A stretch of 64,000 bases of DNA, from positions 84,258,001 to 84,322,000 of the forward strand of contig CM034546.1 of NCBI GenBank assembly GCA_020055645.1, read 5' to 3'. Below the pieces are notes generated by a model. That model was not told the DNA's origin. It worked only from the letters and a program-made list of their open reading frames with translations, and made no database searches. The DNA is from Tomocerus qinae. Its lineage: Eukaryota > Arthropoda > Collembola > Entomobryomorpha > Tomoceridae. The position numbers and the translations under genes were made by a program. Positions 54,463-64,000 of the stretch are shown here, piece after piece (the first letter of the stretch is position 1; each line of letters begins with the position of its first letter).

Positions 54463-54945
54463 TTGAAACTAGTAACACTGGGCATGAAAATGCTTCGCTT
54501 GAAAGTTCGCCATATGAGGACTGGAGTATGGTTGGAGTATTTGGCCGGATTTATTGCATGGAAGCTAAAGAAAAAACGGTTAGGGATATTTGGCCAGCCA
54601 ACTGATAGTGTTTCTAATACAAACGATCAGAATAGTTGGATTCACATGTTATCCAGAGGAGGACTATTAGTGCCTAATTCTATTATGGTAGATAATGTCA
54701 AAAAATGTGAGTCAGTGTTTAATATGCATTAGGAAAAGTATAAAAATGTTGAGCAAATTACAGCTAAACTCCAAGAAAGAGTTTTGAGACAAGATCCTTC
54801 CTTAGAAGTTAACATCGTTAAAGAGTTCCTGAACATACGCTTAAAGATTAAAGTCAAAACACTAAATCAAAAAAGAGAAAGCTCACCAAAACGACGAAAA
54901 AACACCCAGTTTTTTAAGAGTCGGAAGGAAAAGGTGTAAATGTTT
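54463..54945 (+). pseudogene. P-like transposase C-terminal remnant
   Basis: YLAGFIAWKLKKKRLG, then NSWIHMLSRGGLLVPNSI and ESVFNMH, match the C-terminal insertion/end region of THAP9/P-type transposases (AG-a-k, SRGGL-P). After a stop at 54730 the same frame continues (KYKNVEQITAKLQERVL, EFLNIRLKIKVKTLNQ). The central catalytic domain is missing. A coiled-coil-like piece (LKMKISKQRQII) lies at 54244-54330. Confidence 0.55.
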
Positions 54946-55716
54946 TAGTCGGTAGTCTGTATATAGGTATTTTATGAATGGTTTGTATTAAGTTTGTTTC
55001 GTTACATAAACCTTTATTATAGTGTTGAATTCACCAATTTGTTCACTAATTTATTTCACCATTCTTCGTTGTCCTCATCCGCATCCTCCTTATCCTTCTA
55101 ACTCGTCTAAAGTTCTAAAGGTTATATGCATAGTATAGCAAGTAAAGCGTCTAGACTAAAGTACAGAAAAGTTTTTTAAAATAGCAAATGGGCTTATGGA
55201 AATCGATTGAAACCACTTTTAAGACAGTCACAAGTTATTGCCAAAATCCTGCAACTAACTTTAAAGGCGATTTACGTACTACTACCCTTTGGGGTTCGGG
55301 AATTTGACTTTGACTGACGTCACATCGCCTTTGGCAATAAAAATATAAAAATAACAGCTAGTGTTAACATTAACCTTCCCCTATATAATCCTTGGTTGTC
55401 ATGTATACTCACCTTGAAAAAAATGCAATTAAGTAATGTCCAAGTCAATTCATTAGACATTTGCCATTTCTTGGTAGGTTATCTGGAGTGCGATTTCATC
55501 TTTAATGTATCTAAGTGAACCCTGATTTTACAATTTGTAAATTGTATAGTAGATATATGGGAGACATAGGTTGTTGTCCTTGATATTCGAAAATAAACAA
55601 TTTCAAATTTCAAAAAACCTTCCAATATTCGCAAATGTAAATTTGGCTTGTGAGAAGTCTAATGAATTGACTTTGACAGTAATACCGAATGTTCACTGGT
55701 ACTTGTAACGATTCAC

Positions 55717-55823
55717 CCCCGAATTGTCAACCCTTTTTTGTCAACACACGAAATTTTTTTTGTCAACACCATAATTGTGTTGACAATTCGGTGTTGACAA
55801 AAAGGTGTTGGCAATTTGGGGTG
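55717..55823. repeat. Short hairpin with GTGTTGACAA motifs
   Basis: 'cccgaattgtcaaccctttt' pairs with 'aaaaaggtgttggcaatttggg'. An inner TTGTCAACAC/GTGTTGACAA pair nests inside. ~107 bp. Confidence 0.65.
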
Positions 55824-55869
55824 GTCCCCTTGTAACAGAGTCATAGTTAAATATTTGCATAATATTGTG

Positions 55870-55960
55870 TATATATTGATTGATTAATAAGATTTTATTG
55901 AATGCACTTGACTAGCAATGGCCCATAGCATAAGACATTTAGTACATTACATCCCTTAAG
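55870..55960 (-). repeat. LINE 3' end with (AATC)n tail, minus strand
   Basis: 'attgattgattaataagattttattgaatgcacttgac' then 'ggcccatagcataag'; the complement resembles 43140-43225. AATAAAATC precedes the tail on the minus strand. Confidence 0.5.
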
Positions 55961-56454
55961 CAAAAATTTTATAAGTTCTACAATAGATCTAATAAGAATG
56001 TTGTACAACTGGCCATGCTCATTATTTCTCATATGGATGTTGTATTCATATCACATTCAACTTGTAAGTTCATGTTCTTGTAAGTTTCAAATCTCCAAAA
56101 CCATTTCTCGCAATCCACTAAATTTAATTCCCATGGTAACATAAATATTTTGTAGTGGTGATTGAAGGGAGAGCCCCTTTAAGTGACAAAGGCCAAGGGT
56201 CTCTATTCTATTCTATTGTATTGAGTTGTATTATGTAATTGTAGAATGTACAATGTATAACGTATTGCGATGTAAAGTAGTAAGTACTGTCTGGTGTCTA
56301 GAAAGATTGTCTAGACTTTGTGTCTGTAAAGTTATAATTAGACAAGATGAGTTGCAAATTGGATTGTATTGATTTCTTGGAGTTAATTTGGAGTTAATTG
56401 AAACACGTGTAAATGGCTTACACAAGTCAGTGGACATTGGTCATAAAAACAGCT

Positions 56455-57172
56455 TCCTCTCGTTAATAACTGTTAATATTCCCAAAATTGATGTACCTAC
56501 GCTACCTGAACATTGTCGGCCTATTTCTCTTCAGGCTCATTAAGCTAGGATTACAGAGAGAGTCGTATATGATCAATTGACGCAATTTGTAGACGTCAAC
56601 AAAATTCTTTATAGAGCACAATTTGGCTTCAGAAAGAAATATTCGACAGAACATGCATTAATAGCTTAGGGTGACTAGTTTTATAGACAATTGGACAAAG
56701 GTCACGCATGCATTTTAGTCTCACTTGAACTCCGTAAGACCTTCGATGTCATAGTCCGAGAATTTCTCTTGGAAAAACTTACATGGTACGGAATTCATCA
56801 TGAATGGTTCAAGAGTTATCTCTCCTACAGGTGTCAGTATGTTAGAGGTAATGGAAATGAAAAATCTAAACTTGAATTTACCATTCTATAGGTCCGCTTT
56901 TATTTTCTTTTTACACAAATGACCTCCCTTTAGTATTACAAAGTTGCATCGCTATTTTGTTAGAAGTGAATTAGAAGGTATGATAAAAAATCTTGAAAGC
57001 GATGTAAGTTTGGTAGTCTCGTGGATGAAAGAAAATGGAATATCCTTAAATGTTGCAAAAACTCAGGTCTTTTTAATTGGCAGCCCTCACATCTTTCCAA
57101 CAATAGTCACCAAAATGTTGTACGTGCAACATTACTTGAGATATTTCCACTTTCCTGAGATAGGAAATTAAC
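56455..57172 (+). pseudogene. Decayed LINE RT, relative of the 37.6-kb copy
   Basis: Shows PEHCRPISLQAH with a stop, VVYDQLTQFVD, YRAQFGFRKKYSTEHALIA with a stop, ILVSLELRKTFDVIVREFLL and WYGIHHEWFKSYLSYRCQYV. It then lacks motif B and FADD, and resumes at NGISLNVAKTQVFLIGSPH. Motif A Asp is replaced by Glu (SLEL for SLDL). It is interrupted by the element at 57177. Confidence 0.82.
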
Positions 57173-57522
57173 ATTAGGTGCTCTCCACCTCAACCCGTCG
57201 ATATTTAAACAGCTAAATTTGCCAATGTCTCAAATGTTAAAATAACCCTTTCTAATGTGCACTTTTATAAATCCAGGCTCTTGTGCAAAAAACCAGGGCT
57301 CTTTAGGGTAAAAGCACACCGAGTTATGGCAATTTTGATTTCTTGTCAAAATTTCGAAATTTTTTTAAAAAACAGGTTTCCGAAAAACTAATTTCAGAAA
57401 TTAAGATAGTTACAGCATAATAGGGTTACATATATAAAAATGAACATGTAAAATGGTATTTAAAAACAAACTGTTTCATAATATTAACGGTTTTTTGAAA
57501 AAAATGAAAATTTTTGAAACCT

Positions 57523-57642
57523 TAATATTTCAAAAGTGCTCGGTTTCCCAAGAACCAAACCAAGGTAGTAAAATACTACAGAACTTCTGCTATCATTTCT
57601 ATAGCCTTTCGTTCTTGGGAAACCGAGCACTTTTGAAATATT
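57523..57642. repeat. Hairpin within the TIR element
   Basis: AATATTTCAAAAGTGCTCGG and TTTCCCAAGAAC at the left pair exactly with the complement at 57610-57642; loop ~55 bp. Confidence 0.85.
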
Positions 57643-57829
57643 AAATTTTTAAAATATGGCAAAATTTAGCCCAATAAGGGATTGTACATTAACAATTTTG
57701 CTTACTAAAGGGGGAGGGAGAAGATGCCCAAAACTATAAACCAACGTGTACATGGCATAAAGTATATAAGACTGTGTGTGGGAAACTTATGCTTAAATAC
57801 AGCCATATATACGTAAAATATATATAGTC

Positions 57830-58470
57830 ATATATACTTAATATATAGCCATATATAATAAATATATAGCCATATATAATAAATGTATAGCCATATATAA
57901 TAAATATATAGCCATATATAATAAATATATAGCCATGTATAATAAATATATAGCCATGTATAATAAATATATAGCCATGTATAATAAATATATAGCCATA
58001 TATACTAAATATATGGGCGTATATACTAAATATATAGCCACATATACTCAATATATAGCCATATATACTCAATATATAGCCATATATACTCAATATATAG
58101 CCATATATACTAACTACATAGCCATATATACTAAATATATGGCCATATACACTTAATATATAGCCATATATACTAAATATATACCCATATATACTCAATA
58201 TATAGCCATATATACTCAATATATAGCCATATATACTAAATATATACCCATATATACTCAATATATTGCCATATATACTAAATATATACCCATATATACT
58301 CAATATATTGCCATATATACTAAATTTATGGCCATATATACTCAATATATAGCCGTATATACTCAATATATAGCCATATATACTCAATATATTGCCGTAT
58401 ATACTCAATATATAGCCGTATATACTCAATATATAGCTACATATACTCAATATATAGCCATATACATTTA
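57830..58470. repeat. 21-bp AT-rich minisatellite
   Basis: About 30 copies of CATATATACTCAATATATAG C with taata, taaat and gcc variants. It opens long seven-residue-repeat ORFs on both strands (for example 57734-58450 minus), which are artefacts. The unit is itself rich in dyads (CATATATA, ATATAT). Confidence 0.95.
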
Positions 58471-58753
58471 AAAGGTAGCCAAATATGCTTAATATATGGC
58501 CATATTAAGCCCGTGCTGGCATAAGAGTGAAATGAGTAGGATAGTGTACTAAAGCATAGTACACAGTGTATGCATAGCCCCACGGTAAGCTCTAACTAAA
58601 AGCAAGGATTCCAATTCCTTGTTTTTGGTTAGCATTGCAGTGTACATTCATTGCGCACATTGTACAAAATCTGCAATGTTAACGCGTGAGACGAGTAGAC
58701 TCGCCGCGAACATCCTTGACTTTTTCTTCGCGTTGAGGTGGAGAGCACCATTA

Positions 58754-59514
58754 CTGATAGTCAACCTTTATATAAAACATCTATGCATCTGAATTACATT
58801 CTACTTAAATGGTACACAACTGCCCCGGAATACACACTAGCTTTATTTCTAACAGGGCCTGGGCCCTGTGACCGCCTAGTAACTATAACATTTATTTATG
58901 TTATTCTAGAACTTGAGTCAAGACGCGGATTTTTACGTATTTTGAACGTCTTGAGGAGCCCTCAGCTTTTAAGACGAGGTTCACAATACGGCTCTGAGAC
59001 CTCTATTTTATTATGCATGAAAAAAAACGATTGATGGTGATTACAAGCAATTAGATTGCAAATTTTATTGTCGTTCTGAACATGAAAACAAAAAGTCAAC
59101 GACACTTAGGAACCCATATTCCGCATGTGCTAAATGTAAATTATTGTTTACATTACTACTACTTCAGAATACAATGGCACCTACAGACAAGTTACATGTA
59201 ATTGAGGAAAGTGGATTGGTCACCTCCCAGAGACAAAATAATATTACAATTACATAATATTTACAATTTAGTTACGTGACATTGACAGACAACCTTGTAA
59301 CAAGTCGTCAAAATCTTAGTTAATTAATGACATTTATTATAAATACCATTTGTAGCTAATATTAACATCAAGAAAAATACTGAGAACAATGAACATAAAA
59401 CAGCAATCGGAAATTAGGGCACCACTAACTCGTGTGTGACTAATAAATTCACACGAGTAGATAATCTCTCTCTCTCCAATCCAAATCTGGTCAGGTCAGG
59501 AGTAAGTCCCACTC
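58754..59514. other. Intergenic and 3' UTR of the zinc-finger gene
   Basis: 58754-59300 has no recognisable gene; a 16-18 bp dyad ACAGGGCCTGGGCCCTGT lies at 58852-58869. 59333-59514 is the likely 3' UTR of the minus-strand zinc-finger gene. Confidence 0.4.
59333..59338 (-). promoter_or_regulatory. Putative polyadenylation signal of the zinc-finger gene
   Basis: AATAAA on the minus strand, about 175 bases downstream of the stop codon at 59515. Confidence 0.45.
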
Positions 59515-62500
59515 TCACTGGTATGAATAGTGTGGATAAGCTGCCAGGAGGTAAGAGGAGCCACATATGCTCTGTGAGGGAGTCATACTCACATTGACGT
59601 GATGCTGCAAGGGAACTGTGAGCTGCTGGGAAAGATGGGGGTGGAGTTGCCCTACTTGTGTTGGTGACTGCGAGAGCGAGGAGTGGGGAAGTTGAGCGGG
59701 AACGGCGTCCGTGGGCTGTTGAGAGCCGGCGGATGTTGTGATTCTTGTTTGTTGAAGAAGGCTAGACGGTTGGACGCTGACGCTGCAGATGGTGGCAGAT
59801 GTCAAGAAATTGTGGGTTGAGGAAGAGTAGTGAGGGCTGGGCAGATGTTGCTGTCCATGATGGTGATGCGTCGCCACGGCAAAATGAGACATTTCTGCAG
59901 CCCTTTCCAAAATTGCTTGAGCATTTGCCTGTGACACATTTGCAAGGGACTGAGGTAGGGGTATGTTGGTTACTGGGGACACCGAGATAATATTCGATCC
60001 ACCACTACAGGAAATGGAAGTGGAGGAGAGTGGGAGCTGGTGTTGCAGCGAAGGTGCTGACGGGGAAGGGATAGGAGGGTCGGGACTAGGGGCTGATATC
60101 TGGGTGAGAGGCATCGGAGAAGTTCTGGAGCTGCTAGAGGAGGGTGGTAAGACGAATGACCTACTGACTACAGAACTCCGGGCATTGGTAGTGCTGGCAG
60201 TTGGTAGAGCAGAAATGATGGTCTGGATGTTGTGGGAAGTGCACGTATTCTTCGATATCCCAGAATCTGGGCCTGCTTCACTTGAACAAACCGAATTATC
60301 TTCTCCCTCTTCCTCTGTGCACTGCTCACTTTCAGTCGGTTCATCACTAATTTTCAGATGGTTCTGAGGATGTCTCCGTAAATGCTTCTTTAACGCTACT
60401 TTTCTTACAAATATGCGCGGGCAATACTGACAGGCAAAGGGTGTTGATTTGTTTGTGACTTTCTTAGAAACGATCATTTCGCCTAGAACAGTTCCGGGTA
60501 AGTTAGTCCTTTCTCTCACATCAGACGACGCAGACAACGGTAAACTGGGGTTGGACGATTTCGTGGAAGAATTATTAGGGAGATTTACATTCTGATCTAG
60601 ACTGAGTATTTTCAGGGCTTCAGGGTGAAACTTTTTTATGTGAGCCTTAAGACTTTGCCTCTGAATGAAGTATTTAGTGCATAAAGGACAGAGAAGCGTT
60701 TGTCCAAGGGCTTTTGCTTCTTCATGACGGGCCATGTGTTTCTCTAGACGATCTTTTCCAGTGACGAACCGGAGACATTCCGGACACTGATGTTTATTCC
60801 CCATACCGTGCAACTTCACATGTTGTTTGAGTATGTCAGGCCGAAGGAATTGTTTCTGGCACATTGGACAGTTATGTATTTCATCGCTACCGTGAGACTT
60901 CAGATGATCACTCAATTTATCTCTTCGAGAAAATCTCTTTTGACAAATATCACACACAAACATTTTCTCCTCCGAGTGTACATACATGTGTCTCATCAAC
61001 TTATCTTTCCGAGCGAAACGCTTCCCACATTTTTCACACTGCGAGAAACGTTCTGGGGCATGGGACGCTTTATGATTCTCCAGACGTCTCTCAATACTAA
61101 AACATTTCCCACAAATTCCACAATTAAATGGCTTCCCACCATTTTTCGATTTTTTCTTGCCACTTAAGCAATTAATCTTTTTAAGGGATGTAGTTGTAGC
61201 TCTGCTACTCACACAGATGACTTTTTCCTTTTCTTTGCCATAATCTAATGTTGAAGTACGTGTTAGTAATTTCTTGGTGTCTGGAGATTTTTCGCTGTTC
61301 TCTTCCATGCACTGACTTTCTACACATTCATAGTCATTTTCGTCCTGACTGTTTTCATTTTCATCTTCATAATCGTCTTCTTCGTCGTCATCTTCTTCTT
61401 GAAAGACAGGTGGCTTCAATCTTACTCTACAATTTATATATTCTACACTCATATCTTTACTTCTTGACTTTTTTTCATTTCTTGCAGCTGTTGGATTTTG
61501 ATTTTTCCTCTTCGCTGGTGTCACAATTTGCATACCTGGAAACTCGTCTTCTTCATTGTCTTCGTCGTCATCTACCTCCTCCTCCTCCTCCTCACTAGAT
61601 GAGTTGTCTTGATTACTCGCATTGTCATCGTCAATATCACTGATACTGTCTTCGAAAAAGTCTTCCTCGCTCTCCGTATCCTCTTGAGTGTCGGAATGCC
61701 CACTTCCAACGACTTTCCCCATAGTTTTTTTCTCCGTTTCGGGGTTTCGGTCAAATACAGAAGTAAAAGATAATATTCTCTCACGGCTTTTCAGCGTTTG
61801 AACACTCAGAGTGCAAGAATGTTTTCTCAATCGTCCCTCATCGGCAAACTGGGCTTCACATTGCACACATCTGTAGGGATTCCCAGAATGGTGCATTTCG
61901 TCCAAGTGGGTCTTGAGCATTTTCTTTAGGTGGAAGGAGCGACTGCACGCAGGACAAGGATACTTCTTGGTAACTGTCGTTGTCACCGAGGAGATTTTGC
62001 TGTTGTAGTTTATTACATTTGTCACTTCTTGGACGGCGTCTTTATCCGACACCACAACTTCGGCAACAACCATTTGAGGCTCCTGTTCCTCACACTCTCC
62101 TTCTTCTAGTTCCACACATTGTTGCTGCGAAGGCAGACCCACACTGTGAGATGAAGAGTCTTCGCTGATCCCCACACTGCCTGGTGCCGACAGATCAATC
62201 TCCAGAGGAACGATGGATTGAACAGATTGAATCTGGGATGGATGACTCAGACTCGCTACTTCGTTGGCCAGGCAATCGTGTTGCTCCAACAGATTGTGAC
62301 TCATCATCACACTAGTCGTAGGGTGATCTACTGGCTGCTGACTAGTGGGTTGGTGAGAGTGCGTGTGAATCTGGGACAGGGAGGAGTTATGGTGCTGATG
62401 AGCCTGCTGGTCATGGTTTAATTTCATTGTCCCGATTCCTCGGTCATTTCCTTGACTTGATGATCCCTCGTTTCGTTTCAATTCATCCTCAGACTCAAAG

Positions 62501-62783
62501 TCGTCCCACCAACTAGACTCTTCGGTGTTAGACTGATGTTGGTGTAACTCATGAGGCTGAGCATCTTGTTGGTGGTGGTGATGGTGAGAAGGTGCGTGCA
62601 GATGATGTTTATTGGAAACTATCACCGCTGATAAAGGATCCATATGATCTTCCATTCCATGGTTCACCATTCTTTTCCCATGGCATGGACCGTGTGGTGG
62701 TGGATGAGAGTTTATGTATGTGGAAATGGGCATAGGATGATTCGGTTTTTGAGGCTCTGGAGCAGCAGGAGGTGGTTTCGGAT
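59515..62783 (-). CDS. C2H2 zinc-finger protein, last coding exon
   Basis: Large final exon (~1,088 codons) of a nuclear zinc-finger protein, probably a transcription regulator. It opens after acceptor TTTTCAG with DPKPPPAAPEP, joining the upstream exon by a split codon. A His/Gln-rich region follows, then two fingers (PCPACSRSFHLKK..H; RCVQCEAQFADEGRLRKHSC) at ~61815-61965, a long acidic region (61300-61700), six consecutive fingers at ~60625-61130 (such as CGICGKCFSIERRLENHKASH, CDICQKRFSRRDKLSDHLKSH) and a ninth at ~60370-60440 (CQYCPRIFVRKVALKKHLRRH). The C-terminal 300 residues are Ser/Pro/Gln-rich. I cannot name an ortholog. Confidence 0.88.
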
Positions 62784-63007
62784 CTGAAAATAACAATAAC
62801 GTTGTTAAATAGAGTTCAAAATTAAAAATTTTATGATATAAATTGAAATTGAAATAAATTGTAATACGCACAACTGCTGCTGAACTTTAATAAATCTTTA
62901 GCTCATGTCATTTTGAAGTTGTTTTAATTATTACATACATTGATTTAAAACTCCTTAAAATTATTTCAATAAAAATTAAATGAGAGAATGAAAAAGGTCA
63001 TACACAC

Positions 63008-63817
63008 CATTAGGGTTACTATTCATTGGAATATGGTCTGGATAAAGCTCGACTATAAGACAGTCTTCGAATGTAAAGAGAACTCCTTTAACACTATGTC
63101 GATGAGCTTCCTTTTGCCGCAGCTGACTATTTTGAGTATCCGAATTTCTCAGTCGACAAATGGCACAGCCCATTAAATTATTGCTCTTTGATAAATCTGC
63201 CTCGGTACATGAAGAAAATCCACTACTTTGGAATCCGCCATTCATGCCACCGAAAGAATTCCTTAGTTGTTTTAAGTGAAGAACGACACGTCCTTCATAG
63301 TACATTTTCCCTTGAACAGTATACCCCAAATTAGGATCTGAATTTCCTTGAGAGCTATTGTCACTTGGTTGAGGAATTGAATTGTTGGCAAACGTATTTG
63401 AAGGCTGTTGTTGCTGAAGAGAGAGTGAAAGAGGATTGGTTATCATTTGGTTTCCTGACAGTGAAAGAGCGTGTGGGTGAGGGAGTTGTTGTTCCATGGA
63501 AGGATTTGTTGCAGAGTGACCGTGTGTGTGGGTCATTGCATTGTTGTCTAGAGAGGATTTTTGATGTTGGCATTGTTCTTGATTCATTGAGGACATTAAG
63601 GGTCCTTGTTGCTGCATTGGGTCACCCTGATGAGAATTATTGACCTGTAGAGGGTCTTGTTGACACTGAACTACTAGAGTGTCACTATCAATTGGGTGGG
63701 ATAACGGGACAGCATGAGAATGTTGATGCTGTTGACCGTGCACTAATGACATTGGAACGGCGACTTCTTCCTCCCCATCGTCTTCATCTTCCTCATCAGA
63801 ATCAGTCTCGTCTAGTA
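63008..63817 (-). CDS. Zinc-finger protein, upstream coding exon
   Basis: 810-bp exon between acceptor TTTATAG and donor GTGTGTA. It begins with an acidic run (LDETDSDEEDEDDGEEE), then a Gln/His/Ser-rich stretch, then a more conserved-looking block: YEGRVVLHLKQLRNSFGG, a CAICRLRNSD pair and KGVLFTFEDCLIVELYPDHI. The last may be a folded domain I cannot name. Its phase (two bases in, one base out) fits both neighbouring exons. An internal ATG at 63752 could be an alternative start, but the acidic coding sequence upstream is in frame. Confidence 0.78.
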
Positions 63818-63880
63818 CTATAAATTAAATGTTATGAAATAATTTAGGAGATGTCATTATCTACTATAGTACTACCGTAC

Positions 63881-63928
63881 CTCCAGTACCACGCCTTGCA
63901 TTTTCCGCACCAGTGTATAAAATACCAA
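63881..63928 (-). CDS. Zinc-finger protein, 48-bp exon
   Basis: Between acceptor TTTTTCTTTCAG and donor GTACGG, 48 bases encode GILYTGAENARRGTG plus one base that completes the Val codon of the next exon. The short intron 63818-63880 has normal borders. Preceding exons lie beyond the window edge. Small, but phase and both splice sites agree. Confidence 0.6.
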
Positions 63929-63940
63929 CTGAAAGAAAAA

Positions 63941-64000
63941 GATATAATGGTATCTTATGATGTAGTTTCCCTTTTCACTAAAGTCCTTATCAAAGAGACA
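63941..64000 (+). pseudogene. Penelope-like RT motif fragment
   Basis: The last 60 bases translate to DIMVSYDVVSLFTKVLIKET, matching the RT motif of Penelope-like elements (VSFDVVSLFTNVP). It starts next to the polypyrimidine tract of the 48-bp zinc-finger exon, on the opposite strand, so the element would lie in the next intron. Cut by the window edge. Confidence 0.65.

Larger units (their letters stand above)
53400..55330 (+). mobile_element. Decayed P-like THAP transposon
   Basis: The ends share TGACGTCAGTC(G/A)AAGTCAAA in inverted orientation (53424 and, complemented, 55300-55320). The flanking 'gggggttgctagtagtcac' and 'aaccccaaagggtagtagta' (complement) also correspond. Inside are broken THAP and transposase C-terminal segments on the plus strand. 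No clear target duplication. Confidence 0.6.
57177..58749. mobile_element. 1.57-kb TIR element with a 21-bp minisatellite
   Basis: Perfect 18-bp inverted ends GGTGCTCTCCACCTCAAC; direct repeats ATTA at 57173-57176 and 58750-58753 suggest a 4-bp duplication. The interior has a 120-bp hairpin (57523-57642), the minisatellite at 57830-58470, and no transposase. Confidence 0.8.

Noticed and set aside
57734-58450. 238-aa minus-strand ORF with seven-residue repeats
   Set aside because: It is the translation of the 21-bp minisatellite; similar ORFs open on the other strand.
58852-58869. ACAGGGCCTGGGCCCTGT as two head-to-head hAT ends
   Set aside because: The bases beyond the dyad do not match hAT family subterminal sequence seen elsewhere in the window.
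59799-61598. Several plus-strand ORFs across the zinc-finger exon
   Set aside because: Antisense shadows of a strongly supported minus-strand exon.

Overview
This is AT-rich animal nuclear DNA, most likely from an arthropod (an inference). The evidence is genes split by GT-AG introns, a mitochondrial complex I subunit encoded in the nucleus, a large C2H2 zinc-finger protein, and a dense mix of animal transposon families (DD41D mariner, Transib, P-like THAP, hAT, DDE_4/SWIM, APE-type LINEs, a Penelope-like fragment, Helentron-like repeats). Nothing in it looks bacterial or organellar. Three host loci are visible. (1) NDUFA1/MWFE, plus strand, three coding exons from 15305 to 21302, with a 5.7 kb second intron filled by repeats including a ~2 kb palindrome. 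(2) A Na+/K+-ATPase alpha-like fragment, about 41250-41913, broken by frame disruptions and with TGES changed to TGQS, so called a pseudogene. (3) A C2H2 zinc-finger gene on the minus strand, 59515 to 63928 and continuing past the window edge, with nine fingers and acidic and Gln/His-rich regions. Almost everything else is mobile DNA. Layout: 0.5-2.0 kb, a mariner-like element with an intact 362-aa DD41D transposase and 39-bp TIRs. 2.3-6.9 kb, a palindromic MITE interrupted by a complete Transib element (RAG1-like transposase, heptamer-like CACAATG/CACAGTG ends, 5-bp target duplication CAACG). 7.7-14.3 kb, MITEs, hAT-like repeats, a THAP-domain ORF and 15-bp and 18-bp satellites. 15.3-21.4 kb, NDUFA1. 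23.1-25.4 kb, an uninterrupted 773-aa DDE transposase with a C-terminal SWIM-like zinc site. 26.4-36.9 kb, nested palindromic elements, a 1,079-bp hAT-type element with an exact 8-bp duplication, a Helentron-like repeat with a 40-bp minisatellite, a foldback made from a THAP element and an 18-bp satellite. 37.6-41.2 kb, a 5'-truncated LINE split by a Helentron-like insertion. 41.2-49.3 kb, the ATPase remnant, LINE remnants, a long-TIR element and tandem duplications. 49.4-53.3 kb, a decayed two-ORF LINE. 53.4-55.3 kb, a decayed P-like THAP transposon. 56.4-58.7 kb, a decayed LINE interrupted by a TIR element carrying a 21-bp minisatellite. 59.5-64.0 kb, the zinc-finger gene, with a Penelope-like RT motif in the last 60 bases. 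The recurring architecture is insertion into palindromes. The Transib, the 1,079-bp hAT-type element, a 182-bp MITE and a 3.1-kb TIR element each sit inside another hairpin or inverted-repeat element, and the mariner flanks imply a palindromic TA target. Several non-autonomous elements carry their own short tandem array (15, 21, 27 or 40 bp), so new satellites appear to be seeded inside transposons here. All family assignments come from reading motifs; no database search was run.
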